Assembly (NCBI RefSeq): GCF_003415675.1
Contig: NZ_QFZK01000006.1
Span: forward strand, 1 to 64,000
Direction of reading: 5' to 3'
DNA length: 64,000 bases
Source of the DNA: Rhodoferax lacus
GTDB taxonomy: Bacteria > Pseudomonadota > Gammaproteobacteria > Burkholderiales > Burkholderiaceae_C
The translations under genes were made by a program, and so were the position numbers. Position 1 is the stretch's first letter, and every line of letters starts with the position of its first letter. Shown here piece by piece: positions 12,666 to 22,651 of this stretch. The notes beneath the pieces are model-generated. The model did no database searches and was not told the DNA's origin. It was given only the letters and a program-made list of their open reading frames with translations.

Positions 12666-15600
12666 TCATCCCAATTCCTTGAAGAGTTCCAGCGCGGCTT
12701 CAAAATCCATGTTGTGCAGGGACGCCATGATTTTTTTCCACCGGGTCGGGTAGACGGTCTGCAATTGCGCCTGATGCTCCTCGCACAAATCAATGGCACG
12801 GGAATCCCCCATGTCCATCAGGTCCAGCAGCCGCACTCGAAGGGCGGCAATCTGTTCTGTTTCCACTGCGGGGGCGGGCACTTGCGCTACGCCATGCGTG
12901 TCACCACTGCCCAGGGCTTTGAGTCCGTCCATCACCGGTGTGAGTTCATGCAGAACCTCTTGCAGGATGGCGTCCACCTGTTCTTGCGGTGCCTGTTGCC
13001 CGCATGCCTGCTCCAGCCGCCTTGCCGCCTCCTGCAGGCGCTTGGCCCCCACGGTCGAGGCGGTGCCGGCCAGTGTGTGGGCGCAGCGGTGGGCGGCCGT
13101 GCGGTCTGCACCGGCGCGGGCCTGCGCAAACAGGGTTTCAAAATGCGCTTGACCATCACGGAACTTGATCAGCAGGCGCCGGTACAGGGCTTCCTTGTTC
13201 AGGGCGATGGTCAGGCCAAACCGGGTGTCAATTCCGGGAAGGACCGCATCATGGAGCCATCCCCCAACCGCGCTGTGCGCGCTTTGCGCAGGGGCCAATG
13301 GCACGCTGTTGCCAGGCGCCCCCCGGTCTGCAGACGGGGAAATCCACTTGGCCATGGTGGCAAACATGTCACCCAGGTTCAGTGGCTTGGCGATGTGGTC
13401 CCACATGCCGACCTCCAGAACCTTTTCCTTGTCGCCGGCCATCGCATTGGCGGTCATGGCGATGATGGGCAGGTTATGGAAGGCAAGGTTCTTGCGGATT
13501 TCCTGCGTCGCTTTGTAGCCGTCCATTACGGGCATCTGGCAGTCCATCAAAACGCCATCGAAGTGTGGATCGGCGTCCAGAATGTCCAGTGCCTCCTGCC
13601 CATGCCTGGCCAGCACGACTTCAATGCCTGCATTGGTCAGCAGCTCCTGCGCGAGTTCCTGGTTCATGTCGTTGTCTTCCACCAGCAACACCCTGGAACC
13701 CCTGAGCTTGTCGGTTGAAATGGCGTGGTCTTCCAGGCGCGCTTCCTTGAGGACAGAGACTTTTGTGCCTTTGCCAAGTGCTTCGCCAATGGCTTCCAGC
13801 AGACCGGAGGGTGTCACCGGCTTGGTCAAAACCGTTTGTACCGATACGCCCAGGTTCTGGGCACGCGCTGCGGCGTCATCGCGTCCGAAGGATGTGATCA
13901 TGATGACGGTAGGCGTACGGCTTGACCCCGCAGCACGCAGATTGCGCATCGCCTCAAATCCATCCATGCCGGGCATTTTCCAATCCATCAGCACCAGGTC
14001 GTAGGGCTGCTCGTTCAGGTCAGCACTCGCCACCCTTTGCAGGGCTTCGGGGCCGCCACTGACGGTATCAACCACCAGGCCAAAGGATTGGGCCATGGTG
14101 GTCAGGATCTCCCGGGCGGATGCATTGTCATCGACCACGAGCAGGCGCACGCCCAGCAGCTCTTCGGCCCTGAACATGCGTTGAACCTGTGGGTTGGCCT
14201 GAACGCCGAAGCGTGCCTGGAAGTGAAAAGTGGAGCCTTGGTTTGGCACGCTTTCAACCCAGATTTTGCCCCGCATACCCTCCACAAGACTTTTGCAGAT
14301 GGCCAGTCCAAGCCCCGTTCCGCCATATTTGCGGGTGGTGGAGGCATCGGCCTGGCTGAAGCTTTGGAACAGCTTGTCACACTGCTCAGGCGTCATGCCG
14401 ATACCCGTGTCACGAACCAGGAAATGCAGTTCCACGCCATCGGCGTGGTCACGCAGTTTCTCGATACCAACCACGATTTCCCCGCGCTCCGTGAATTTGA
14501 CAGCGTTGTTGCCCAGGTTGATGAGTACCTGGCCGAGTCGCAAGGGGTCACCGATCAGATGGAGCGGCACATCGGGTGCCGTATCGAAGAGCAATTCGAG
14601 GTCTTTGTCTTCGGTTTTGAATCCCAACAGGTTGGCCAGGTTGTCCATCACGCCATCCAAATTGAAATCGGTTACCTCCATGTTGAGCTTGCCCGCTTCA
14701 ATTTTTGAAAAGTCCAGGATGTCGTTGATGATGCCCAACAGGTTTTCACCCGAGCGGTGCACCTTTTCAATGTAGTTGCGCTGCCTGGTGTCCAGGCTGG
14801 TCCCCAAGGCTAGCTGGCTCATGCCAATTATGGAGTTCATGGGCGTGCGAATTTCATGGCTCATATTGGCCAGGAAATTGGCCTTGGCAGCGCTGGCCTC
14901 TTCGGCCTTTTCCTTGGCTTGCCGCAAGGCCTCACTGGTAGCGTGTTGAAGGCTCACGTCCTCCAGAAATGCCAGCAACATCCCGTTCATGGAGCCGTCG
15001 TTGAGCAGGCGCGCGTTCATACGGACCCACATCACCGATCCATCCCGGCGCGCCATCCGGGTTTCCAGTGTGGACAGGCCGGCTTCCCGCAACTGGCTGC
15101 GCAGGATTTGCCCGCTTTGTTGGAAGACGTCGTCGCTGGGGTAAAGGATTCTGGACATCTGCCCATTCAAATCCTCGGGTGCATAGCCCAGCATGCTTGC
15201 GGCCTTGGGGTTGCAGCGCAATATGACCCGGTCTCTCGAAAGCAAGATGCCCACGGTTGCCGAGTCGAAAATATTCTGCAGCTCGTCACGTGCCGCAGCC
15301 AGTTCCAGTTGCCGCGCCTCCAGGGACTGTGTGGCTTCATTGAGTTTGGCCGTGCGTAGTTCCACGAGCTTTTCCAGATTCACCGTGAGCTGGCGGATCT
15401 CCGTTTCCGCCTTGATCTCCTTGCTGACGTCCTGCAGGATGACGGTGTAGAGCTCATCGCCGGCAACCAGCAGGTGGGAAATGGACGCCCGGATCGGAAA
15501 CTCCTCTCCATTGGCCCGCAGTGCCGCAAACACGGCCCTTTGCCCCATGCTGCGGTGCAGGTCACCCTGCTGGCCAAAGCGTTTCACATTTTGGGCATGG

Positions 15601-16556
15601 ACATGGCGGAAGCGCTGCGGCACAAAGCTGTCCAGATTCAGCCCGATGGCTTGCTCCCGGGTGTAGCCGAAGAGTTCCAGCGCCGCCTCATTGATCATGG
15701 TCACCCGCTGATGGGCGTCAAAGGTGATGATGGCATCCATGGCCGAGCCGACAATGGCCGCCAGCTTCGCCGACTCCGAGGCCATGTCACGCCGTGCCCC
15801 AACAACCTTGTCGGCCATGGTGTTGAAGGCCAGTGCGAGCTGGCGCAACTCCAGCGGCCCCGCCACCGGAACCGAGGCGCTGGCATCGGGGTTGTCGCTG
15901 AGCAGGCGACTGGCCGCCTCGATGCGCAGCAGGTGGCGTGCCACACGCCGGTAAAGCACCAGGGAGAGGAGGGATGCCATCAGCATTCCCAGAACCGCTT
16001 CGATCAGCCAGCGCCGCTGTGCGAGCCAGCGATTGCGGGCGTCGTCAAACGAGAGGTCGTACTCCAGGTACACGACACCGCTGGCCAGTGAGCGGATCTG
16101 CGACTGTGTCCCTGCCGCTATGAAGGGGGTGAGCACCTGCAAATACCGGGACGCACCGTCGATGACCTGCACATCAGGCAAGCGACCCTGGGTGATGCCC
16201 TTGAGCCGCACCAGGTCGAAACCGCGCACCGTCTGCGCCATGTTCTTGCCGATCCACTCCAGCCGGTGCGCGGCCTGGATTTTTCCGTCTTCATCCGCGA
16301 CCGCCAGCACTGAAACATGCCAATCGGCCGATTCAACGCCCAGGTCGCTGTCCACCTGGGCCTTGTCGCCAATCAGATCGATCTGGGCTGTGCGTGCCAG
16401 GCGCTCCGACAGCGACAGGGCGTTGGACACCGCAATGTCCAGCGAATTCTTTTCTCCGGCTCGCAGGTTGTAGTAGTACGAGAGCACCGACAGCGCGAGA
16501 AACACCAGAAAGATGGCCGCTGGCAGTCCATAGCGCAGGTTCAGCAACCTCCTCAT
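12666..16556 (-). CDS. Hybrid sensor histidine kinase (HAMP-PAS-PAS-HK-REC-REC-Hpt)
   Basis: 1296 residues. Transmembrane helix at about 10-28, periplasmic sensor, second helix at about 185-205, HAMP, and two PAS domains (around AIVGSAMDAIITFD and NIFDSATVGILLS). The kinase core follows (FLANMSHEIRTPMNSIIG and an ATPase domain ending in GTGLGLAICKSLVEG), then two receivers (LVLMDWKMPGMDG and GVLMDCQMPVMDG) and a C-terminal Hpt domain with the phosphorylatable His in CAHTLAGTAST. This BarA-like layout supports a full intramolecular phosphorelay. Its start overlaps the stop of the upstream binding-protein gene (16553-16556), which argues that the lipoprotein supplies its ligand signal. Confidence 0.94.
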   Translation of the reverse strand: MRRLLNLRYGLPAAIFLVFLALSVLSYYYNLRAGEKNSLDIAVSNALSLSERLARTAQIDLIGDKAQVDSDLGVESADWHVSVLAVADEDGKIQAAHRLEWIGKNMAQTVRGFDLVRLKGITQGRLPDVQVIDGASRYLQVLTPFIAAGTQSQIRSLASGVVYLEYDLSFDDARNRWLAQRRWLIEAVLGMLMASLLSLVLYRRVARHLLRIEAASRLLSDNPDASASVPVAGPLELRQLALAFNTMADKVVGARRDMASESAKLAAIVGSAMDAIITFDAHQRVTMINEAALELFGYTREQAIGLNLDSFVPQRFRHVHAQNVKRFGQQGDLHRSMGQRAVFAALRANGEEFPIRASISHLLVAGDELYTVILQDVSKEIKAETEIRQLTVNLEKLVELRTAKLNEATQSLEARQLELAAARDELQNIFDSATVGILLSRDRVILRCNPKAASMLGYAPEDLNGQMSRILYPSDDVFQQSGQILRSQLREAGLSTLETRMARRDGSVMWVRMNARLLNDGSMNGMLLAFLEDVSLQHATSEALRQAKEKAEEASAAKANFLANMSHEIRTPMNSIIGMSQLALGTSLDTRQRNYIEKVHRSGENLLGIINDILDFSKIEAGKLNMEVTDFNLDGVMDNLANLLGFKTEDKDLELLFDTAPDVPLHLIGDPLRLGQVLINLGNNAVKFTERGEIVVGIEKLRDHADGVELHFLVRDTGIGMTPEQCDKLFQSFSQADASTTRKYGGTGLGLAICKSLVEGMRGKIWVESVPNQGSTFHFQARFGVQANPQVQRMFRAEELLGVRLLVVDDNASAREILTTMAQSFGLVVDTVSGGPEALQRVASADLNEQPYDLVLMDWKMPGMDGFEAMRNLRAAGSSRTPTVIMITSFGRDDAAARAQNLGVSVQTVLTKPVTPSGLLEAIGEALGKGTKVSVLKEARLEDHAISTDKLRGSRVLLVEDNDMNQELAQELLTNAGIEVVLARHGQEALDILDADPHFDGVLMDCQMPVMDGYKATQEIRKNLAFHNLPIIAMTANAMAGDKEKVLEVGMWDHIAKPLNLGDMFATMAKWISPSADRGAPGNSVPLAPAQSAHSAVGGWLHDAVLPGIDTRFGLTIALNKEALYRRLLIKFRDGQAHFETLFAQARAGADRTAAHRCAHTLAGTASTVGAKRLQEAARRLEQACGQQAPQEQVDAILQEVLHELTPVMDGLKALGSGDTHGVAQVPAPAVETEQIAALRVRLLDLMDMGDSRAIDLCEEHQAQLQTVYPTRWKKIMASLHNMDFEAALELFKELG

Positions 16557-17584
16557 GTCGCCACTCCCTGGCGGACAAAGCGGTCATCCAGCAGTGCATC
16601 GGTGTTGACGGGTTCGCGCAGCAGCCGGGCGTTGAGCAAAATGGATTGCAGTGCCGGGAGGCTCTTGGCCAGGCTCCCCCCTTTTTGGAGCATGGCCTGG
16701 TTCTGGCTCCGGTCGGGAAGCTTGAGTCCCGCGAACGTGGCAGGGACTTCTTCTGGTGCAATCTGAAGCCGTGACGCCATATGCGGTGAGGCCTGCTCCG
16801 GATGCTTGTGAAACAGGTCCAAGGCGGCGAACTGCATGGCCACCAGGTGCTGCAATGCGTCGGCATGCGTGTCCAGCGCATCGGCACGCACGGCAATCAC
16901 ATCGAGGATGCGGTCTGGCACGGCACTGCTGTCAAAAATGGTCTGGCCGCCCAGCGCCTTGATCTGGCTGACCCAGGGTTCTGCCGTGACAACCACGTCA
17001 GCCAACCCTTTCTGGTAGTACTCGACCGTCCGCGATTGCGTGATGGGTACTTTGACCACTTGGTTCACCCGAAGTCCGGCTGCCTCCAGCAAAGAGGCCA
17101 TCATCAGCGCCCCGACCGAGTTGTCTTCCGCGGCAATTTTGCGGCCTGCCAAACTGGACATGGAGATACCCGGGCGTGCCAGCACCTGGTCCGCACCGTC
17201 CGAGGTGTCCAGCACAAGCACCGCGCGCAAATCCACGCCACCGGCCCGGGCGGCCATCATTTCGTCCATGGTCAGTTGGGCCGCTTCGATTTTGCCTGCA
17301 GCCAGGGCTCGAACCGAATCACTGCTGTTCTGCAGTTCGATCAGCCGTACAAGCTCGGGTTTGAGCCAGCCCATTGCGCGCGCCAGGAAGAGCACTTCGT
17401 ATCCGGGAAAAACGATGGTTCCGACCCGCAAGGGCGCGCGTGGAGGCGCACAGGCGCTCAGCAGGGTGGCACTTGTGAACGCCAAAAACGTTCGACGGTA
17501 CAGATGGACGTCCAAGTGCGACCGATGAGAGGGTTGTTCCACAAAGCTTCCTGGCTGAGCCAATTTTTGAGATTGAGGATACAC
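16553..17584 (-). CDS. NMT1/THI5-like periplasmic binding lipoprotein (probable kinase co-sensor)
   Basis: 343 residues. A lipoprotein signal with lipobox LLSAC lies near residue 45, followed by an NMT1/SsuA-like type II binding fold (LRVGTIVFPGYEVLFLARAMGW, AAGKIEAAQLTMDEMMA, YYQKGLADVVVTAEPW). Such proteins usually serve ABC importers, but no permease or ATPase is adjacent. Instead the gene overlaps the hybrid kinase by 4 nt, so a ligand-presenting role for that kinase is likely. The start is uncertain: the longest frame opens with GTG at 17584 without a clear ribosome site, and a TTG at 17515 would give a more typical signal peptide. Confidence 0.82.
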   Translation of the reverse strand: MYPQSQKLAQPGSFVEQPSHRSHLDVHLYRRTFLAFTSATLLSACAPPRAPLRVGTIVFPGYEVLFLARAMGWLKPELVRLIELQNSSDSVRALAAGKIEAAQLTMDEMMAARAGGVDLRAVLVLDTSDGADQVLARPGISMSSLAGRKIAAEDNSVGALMMASLLEAAGLRVNQVVKVPITQSRTVEYYQKGLADVVVTAEPWVSQIKALGGQTIFDSSAVPDRILDVIAVRADALDTHADALQHLVAMQFAALDLFHKHPEQASPHMASRLQIAPEEVPATFAGLKLPDRSQNQAMLQKGGSLAKSLPALQSILLNARLLREPVNTDALLDDRFVRQGVAT

Positions 17585-17678
17585 AAGTATTTACAGGCGA
17601 TAAGGCAAAACCCGCTGTGGAATGGCATTTTTTATGTACCCCGGTTTGGCCGGTGTCAGCCCTTCAAAATCCCCCCGG

Positions 17679-19898
17679 CTAGGGATGCGCAATCACCAGC
17701 AGCGCCCGGCTGCGCTTGAGGGTGCACAGCAGGCACTGCTCCAGGGTCTGCGGGTCCAGCGCGGCAAAGCTTTCGTCGAGCACCGTGAGCTCGGCTTTTT
17801 GCAGCAGGGCGCGCGCCAGGAAGATGCGGCTGCGCTCGCCGTGCGAGAGCTGCCAGCCGGTCTCGCCCACCATCTGCATCAGCCCCGAGGGCATGCGCTG
17901 CAGCAGCGGGCCCAGGCCCAGTTCTTCGCACAGCGCGCGTGCCTCGTTCAGTTCGTCGGTGCTGGCCGGCCAGTTGCGGCCCATCAGCAGGTTGTAGGCC
18001 AGCGTGCCCGAGAGGATGTGGTTCTCATGGAACTGCGGCGCCTCGGTGGCCAGTTGGTGCCAGGCATCTCCCAGGGTGTGGCGGTCCAGGCCATTGAGCA
18101 GCAACAGGCCGCTGTGCGGCTGACGCAGGCCCACCAGCAGGCTGGCCAGGGTGGACTTGCCGCCGCCCGAGGGGCCTTCGAGCAGGAGCTGTTCGCCGCT
18201 GTAAACCGTCAGGTCCAGGCCGTTGAGCAGGGGCTCGCCCGATGTGCCGTAGCCAAAGCGCAGCTGGCTGGCGTCTATCACCTTGCGGCGAGGTGGCTGA
18301 AGTGCGCCCAGCTTGCGCGCGGGTGGTGCAGCGGCCACGCCCGCACCGGCATCGGCATGCCCAGGGGCCACTGCAGGCTCCGGGCTGCTGCCTGCCAGAT
18401 ACGGCGCATTTCCGCTCGCAGCGGCCCGGGTCTGGAACAGGCCGGCCACCTGCTGCCAGGCCACGGCCGCGCGGGACAGTGCTGCCAGCCCGGCCGAGAT
18501 GCCCATGAGCGCGCGGTTGGCCAGCAGCATGCCGCCCAGGGCCACGGCCAGCGCGGCGGCGCTGGCGTTGCCCGCCACAAAGGCGGGCGCCAGGCCCAAG
18601 AGGCCCACCAGCATCCAGCCGCGCGGCATGACGGCCGCGGCCGGGATGATGGCGCGGTCCATGGCCGCAGAAGCATCCAGGTAGTCGCGCAGGGCCAGGT
18701 CATCTTGCGCGTCGCGGCGCCAGGGGCGCTCCTGCGCCAGGCGCGTGCGGTGGCCCACCATGCGCTCCACCAGGCCATGGGTCATGTCCAGGCGCATCAG
18801 CGTCCAGCGGCGCAGGCGCTGGAAGTAGCGCCAGCTCAAAGCCAGGCTCAGCAGCAGCCACAGCGCCAGCAGCAGCACATGCCAGTGGCCACCGGCGCCG
18901 CTGGCCAGCACGGCCGCGGCAATGCCCAGCTCCAGCAGCGCCACCAGCACACCCATGCCACCGTTCAGGGCCAGCGACTCCAGGGCCTGCGACTCCATCA
19001 CGCGGCTGAGCAATTGCCCGGCACCCTGCTTGCGCACCGCGTCCAGGTCCGACTGCAGAATGCCGGCCAGCAAACGGGTCTTGAGCATGCGGCCCATGTC
19101 CAGCGCAAAGCTGGCATCCAGCCAGCCGCCCAGCAGGTGCAGGGGAATCAGCGACAGCACCAAGAGGCCCCAGGCGGCCAGCCAGCCCAGGTCCAGGTGG
19201 CCACCCAGCGTGATGTTGCCCACCATGGCCCAGGCGGCGATCTCTGCGGCATACACGGCAGCAAAGGCCAGCAGCATGTACAGCACCTTGTGCGGCAGGC
19301 GGGCCTGGCGCAGCTGCTGCCAGAAGCCCATGCCGGGCGCTGCGCGCAGCAGCCAGCAGCTGCACACGGACTGCGCGGCCAGGTGCTCGTGCAGCAGGGC
19401 CTGGCGCGTGGTGGCACTGCGGGCCTCGGGCACCTCGGCCACCTTCAGCAGGTGGTTGATGGCTTCTATGTAGGGTGCTTGCAGCGGCGTGCACAGGGCG
19501 GCACTGAGCTCAGTAGCACTGCGTGTGTGCAAGGCCAGGTCGGTGCCAATCAGTTGCAGCTTGTGGCCGCGGGCCTTGAGCACCAGCAGCAGGCCGGGGT
19601 TGCCGTGGCCCGTGTCCTGCACATGCAGCAGGGCGGGTGCGGCCTGGCGCAGCAGCGCCTCAAAACCGCCCAGGGGCGTGGCCACGGCCTCGGCCTCCAG
19701 ACCCAGGCGGCCGGCGGCCCAATCCATCCAGCGGGCCTGGGCCTCGCTGTCATCCAGGTCCAGCTCGGCGGGCAGGGCGGGCACTTCGCTGGCTCTGTCG
19801 GCCAGACCGGCACGCCGTGCCAGCTCTTCCAGCGCGGCACCGGCCTGGTGCACCGGCCAGCACAGGCCTTGCAAGGTGTCGGGCATGGCGGCGCTCAT
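17679..19898 (-). CDS. ABC transporter permease-ATPase without peptidase (NHLM/peptide-export type)
   Basis: 739 residues. An N-terminal soluble region (about 1-190) looks like a degenerate C39-type domain (ALLHVQDTGHGNPGLLLVLK) without a catalytic Cys. A six-helix exporter membrane domain follows, then a nucleotide-binding domain with Walker A EGPSGGGKSTLASLL, signature LSHGERSRIFLARALL (LSHGE instead of LSGGQ) and Walker B LTVLDESFAALD. The start overlaps the stop of the upstream peptidase-containing transporter (19895-19898), so the two probably form a heterodimeric or sequential exporter, as in NHLM-type peptide export loci. Start 19898 is fixed by that overlap. Confidence 0.87.
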   Translation of the reverse strand: MSAAMPDTLQGLCWPVHQAGAALEELARRAGLADRASEVPALPAELDLDDSEAQARWMDWAAGRLGLEAEAVATPLGGFEALLRQAAPALLHVQDTGHGNPGLLLVLKARGHKLQLIGTDLALHTRSATELSAALCTPLQAPYIEAINHLLKVAEVPEARSATTRQALLHEHLAAQSVCSCWLLRAAPGMGFWQQLRQARLPHKVLYMLLAFAAVYAAEIAAWAMVGNITLGGHLDLGWLAAWGLLVLSLIPLHLLGGWLDASFALDMGRMLKTRLLAGILQSDLDAVRKQGAGQLLSRVMESQALESLALNGGMGVLVALLELGIAAAVLASGAGGHWHVLLLALWLLLSLALSWRYFQRLRRWTLMRLDMTHGLVERMVGHRTRLAQERPWRRDAQDDLALRDYLDASAAMDRAIIPAAAVMPRGWMLVGLLGLAPAFVAGNASAAALAVALGGMLLANRALMGISAGLAALSRAAVAWQQVAGLFQTRAAASGNAPYLAGSSPEPAVAPGHADAGAGVAAAPPARKLGALQPPRRKVIDASQLRFGYGTSGEPLLNGLDLTVYSGEQLLLEGPSGGGKSTLASLLVGLRQPHSGLLLLNGLDRHTLGDAWHQLATEAPQFHENHILSGTLAYNLLMGRNWPASTDELNEARALCEELGLGPLLQRMPSGLMQMVGETGWQLSHGERSRIFLARALLQKAELTVLDESFAALDPQTLEQCLLCTLKRSRALLVIAHP

Positions 19899-22651
19899 GC
19901 AGCGGCCCTCGGTGTGGGGCTGCTGCCCACTGTGGCACTGTCTACCAACTGGCCTTCGCGCAGTTGCAGGCGGCGCCAGTTGGCGCCGGTCCACAGGCGC
20001 TGGCGCACTTGCTTTTCTGCCTCCAGCAGGGCGCGGTAGCGCGAGTCGGACTGGGCCAGGCGCAGGGGCACGCCGTCTTCCACAATGCGGCCGTCTTCCA
20101 CCACCAGCACACGCGCAAACGACAGGGTCTCGGCCACGTCGTGGGTCACGCACAGCAGCGTGGCCGTGCGCCACCACTGCCGTGCCTGCGTCAGCAGGGC
20201 CTCGCGCTGCGGACGGTCCAGGCCGCGAAAGGGTTCGTCCAGCAGGGCCAGGCGCACGCCGCTTTGCATCAGCGCACGGGCCAGGCGTACGCGCTGGCCT
20301 TCGCCACCAGAGAGCAGGGCGCCGCCTTCACCCAGCGCGGTTTGCATGCCCTCTGGCAAATGCTGCAGCACGCGGCGCAGCTGGGCCTGGTCCAGCACCG
20401 TGGCCATGCGGTCCAGGGCTGCGCTGTCAGCGTCGCAGGCGTAGTGCAGGTTGTCCAGCAGCGAGCGGTTCCAGATCTGGATGGCCGGGTCCACCCAGGC
20501 GGTGCTGTGGCGCAGGGCCTGCTGGCTGGCGTCGGTGAGTGCTGCGCCGTCGATGTGCAGATGGCCCTCGGACAGCCGGTGCCAGCCCAGCAGCAGGCCC
20601 AGGAGTGTGGACTTGCCCGCACCTGAGGCGCCGACGATGGCCACATGCTCGCCCGGCGCGATGTGCAGGTGGATGTCTTCGAGCACGGTGTGGCCACCGG
20701 CCACGATCTTGCCGCCCTGGATATGGATGCCCATGCCGGGCGTGGGTGCCGCAGCGGGCGCGGCCGGATCCGGCGTTTGCAGGGGTGGTGCCACGGGCGG
20801 CGCGGGGGTGTTGAGCGGCTCCAGCAGGCGCAAGAGCATATTGCGCTGCGCCGGATATTGCTGCGCCAGGTGGCACAGGGTCTGGCCGATGGCAGGCAGC
20901 TTCAGGGCCCAGTACACCAGCAGCAGGTCGGCGCCGCTGGCGCTGCCGGCACGCTCGAAATGCAGGTACAGCAGGCTGCCCACCAGCGACAGGCACAGCA
21001 GCGACTGCAGGGCCTGTGCACCTTGCGCCAGTGTGATGAGCCCGCGTGCCGAGCGCGTCCACTCCACCAGCAGGCCCTCGTGCTGTCGGCGCAGCACGCG
21101 CTCGGCGCCGTGGGTGCGTATGGGCACCAGACCCAGCAGCGCGTCCAGGTTGAAGCCATGCAGGGCGCCGGCATGGTTGCGCACGCGCAGGTCGCGCTCA
21201 TTGAGCAGGGGCTGCACCAGCGCGGGCACCAGCAGGGCGGCCAGTGCAATGGCGCCCGCCAGCGGCAGGCTGGCCTGGTCGATGAGCGCAATGCCCACCA
21301 GGGTGAAGGCCAGGTCACAGGCGACCTGGATGAACTGCAGGCCAAAGCCCGGCACCATGCGCGCCAGGTGGATGCTGTGGCTGCGGTCTGCCATGTCGGA
21401 GACCGGGCGGCTCTGGAAGTAGCGGTCGCTCAGGGTGGGCAGCTTGTGCAGCAGGGCCATGCGCAGGCGCACATCCAGATGGCGGCCGTAGCGCATGGCC
21501 TCGGTGAGTATGGGCACCTCCACCAGCATCAGCACCACGATAAACACCATGAGCCCGGCCATGGCCGCCAGCCGCTGCGAGGGCAGGCCCAGCGCCCAGC
21601 GGATATCAAACAGGCCGCGAAACAGCAGTATCTCCAGCAGCACCACAGCCGCTGCAATGGCCATGGCGCCAGCCAGCAGCCAGGGACCCAAGAGGCCATC
21701 CTGGCGCAACAGGCCCCAGATGGCTTGCAGGGGCCGCGCGTCCTTTTGCCGCAGGGCGGTCAGCAGTTCGGCCGAGGGCAGCGGCAGGCTGGGGCCTTGC
21801 CCGGTGAGTGGCTCCGAGGCAGCAGTTTGCAGCCCCGCCACCTTGAGCAGCACCGCGCCGTGCAGCATCAGCTGCAGGGCGCCGGCCTCATCGGTATGCG
21901 CGGGCTCCACCGACCAGTAGGCAGGCGGGATGCTGTGAAAAATATCGCCGGTGCTGCCATGCGTCTGGCGGTAGAGGCTGCCCACCATGCGCAGCGCCTC
22001 TGCCCCTGCGCGCAGGCCGCCTGCGTCCACCACCGACTGCACCAGGCGCACGCTGGCGTCGAGTGCGGCCGGGCCAAACCAGAGCGGGTCTTGCAGGGCC
22101 TCCTGCTGCAGGAGGCGGGCCTCTGCGGCCGAGGCGCCGAGCTTGCGCAGGCGGCTGTGCAGGGGCTGCAGGAAATCGTCGCTGGCGGCCCACGCGCGCC
22201 AGCCGCTGGCGGGCACGGGCATCTGGTGGGCAAACACCTCTTCGGCAAAGCGCTGCACCGTCACCCAGCGCCGCCCCACGGCCGGATCCATCAGCTGCAG
22301 CCACTGGCCATGGCGGCTCCACACCACCACAAAGTGGGTGCTGCCGTCCTTGTGGCGCACCACCACCATGGCGGGCAGGGCCTGGGTCTCGGGCAGGAAC
22401 ACATGGTCCAGCGGCAGCATGACCTGCTCGGCCTGCAGGCCCAGCTGCCCGGCCACCACTTCGATGGTGTCTATCGAGGTGCCGTCCACATCGGTCTGGC
22501 AGGCCTCGCGCAGGCGGCCGTAGCTGACCGGCACGCCAAAGCCTTCGAGCAGGCACTTGAGCGCGGCCGGGCCGCAGTCCATGGCCGAGGTCTGCACCAC
22601 CTCGGGCACCAGCCAGCGCCTGCGCTGTGTACCAGTCTGCGCGGTGCTCAC
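19895..22651 (-). CDS. Peptidase-containing ABC transporter (C39 peptidase, PCAT)
   Basis: 918 residues. The N-terminal C39 bacteriocin-processing peptidase has its active site intact: oxyanion Gln20, Cys26 in TSAMDCGPAA, His106 in THFVVVW and Asp122 in LMDPAVG. Such domains cut leader peptides after Gly-Gly or Gly-Ala type sites during export. An unusually long helical insertion (about 150-320) precedes the six-helix transmembrane domain; the ATPase shows Walker A VGASGAGKSTLLGLL, signature LSGGEGQRVRLARAL and Walker B LALLDEPFRGLD. It overlaps its neighbours by 4 nt on both sides. It probably processes and exports the peptide encoded at 28003. Confidence 0.94.
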   Translation of the reverse strand: MSTAQTGTQRRRWLVPEVVQTSAMDCGPAALKCLLEGFGVPVSYGRLREACQTDVDGTSIDTIEVVAGQLGLQAEQVMLPLDHVFLPETQALPAMVVVRHKDGSTHFVVVWSRHGQWLQLMDPAVGRRWVTVQRFAEEVFAHQMPVPASGWRAWAASDDFLQPLHSRLRKLGASAAEARLLQQEALQDPLWFGPAALDASVRLVQSVVDAGGLRAGAEALRMVGSLYRQTHGSTGDIFHSIPPAYWSVEPAHTDEAGALQLMLHGAVLLKVAGLQTAASEPLTGQGPSLPLPSAELLTALRQKDARPLQAIWGLLRQDGLLGPWLLAGAMAIAAAVVLLEILLFRGLFDIRWALGLPSQRLAAMAGLMVFIVVLMLVEVPILTEAMRYGRHLDVRLRMALLHKLPTLSDRYFQSRPVSDMADRSHSIHLARMVPGFGLQFIQVACDLAFTLVGIALIDQASLPLAGAIALAALLVPALVQPLLNERDLRVRNHAGALHGFNLDALLGLVPIRTHGAERVLRRQHEGLLVEWTRSARGLITLAQGAQALQSLLCLSLVGSLLYLHFERAGSASGADLLLVYWALKLPAIGQTLCHLAQQYPAQRNMLLRLLEPLNTPAPPVAPPLQTPDPAAPAAAPTPGMGIHIQGGKIVAGGHTVLEDIHLHIAPGEHVAIVGASGAGKSTLLGLLLGWHRLSEGHLHIDGAALTDASQQALRHSTAWVDPAIQIWNRSLLDNLHYACDADSAALDRMATVLDQAQLRRVLQHLPEGMQTALGEGGALLSGGEGQRVRLARALMQSGVRLALLDEPFRGLDRPQREALLTQARQWWRTATLLCVTHDVAETLSFARVLVVEDGRIVEDGVPLRLAQSDSRYRALLEAEKQVRQRLWTGANWRRLQLREGQLVDSATVGSSPTPRAAA

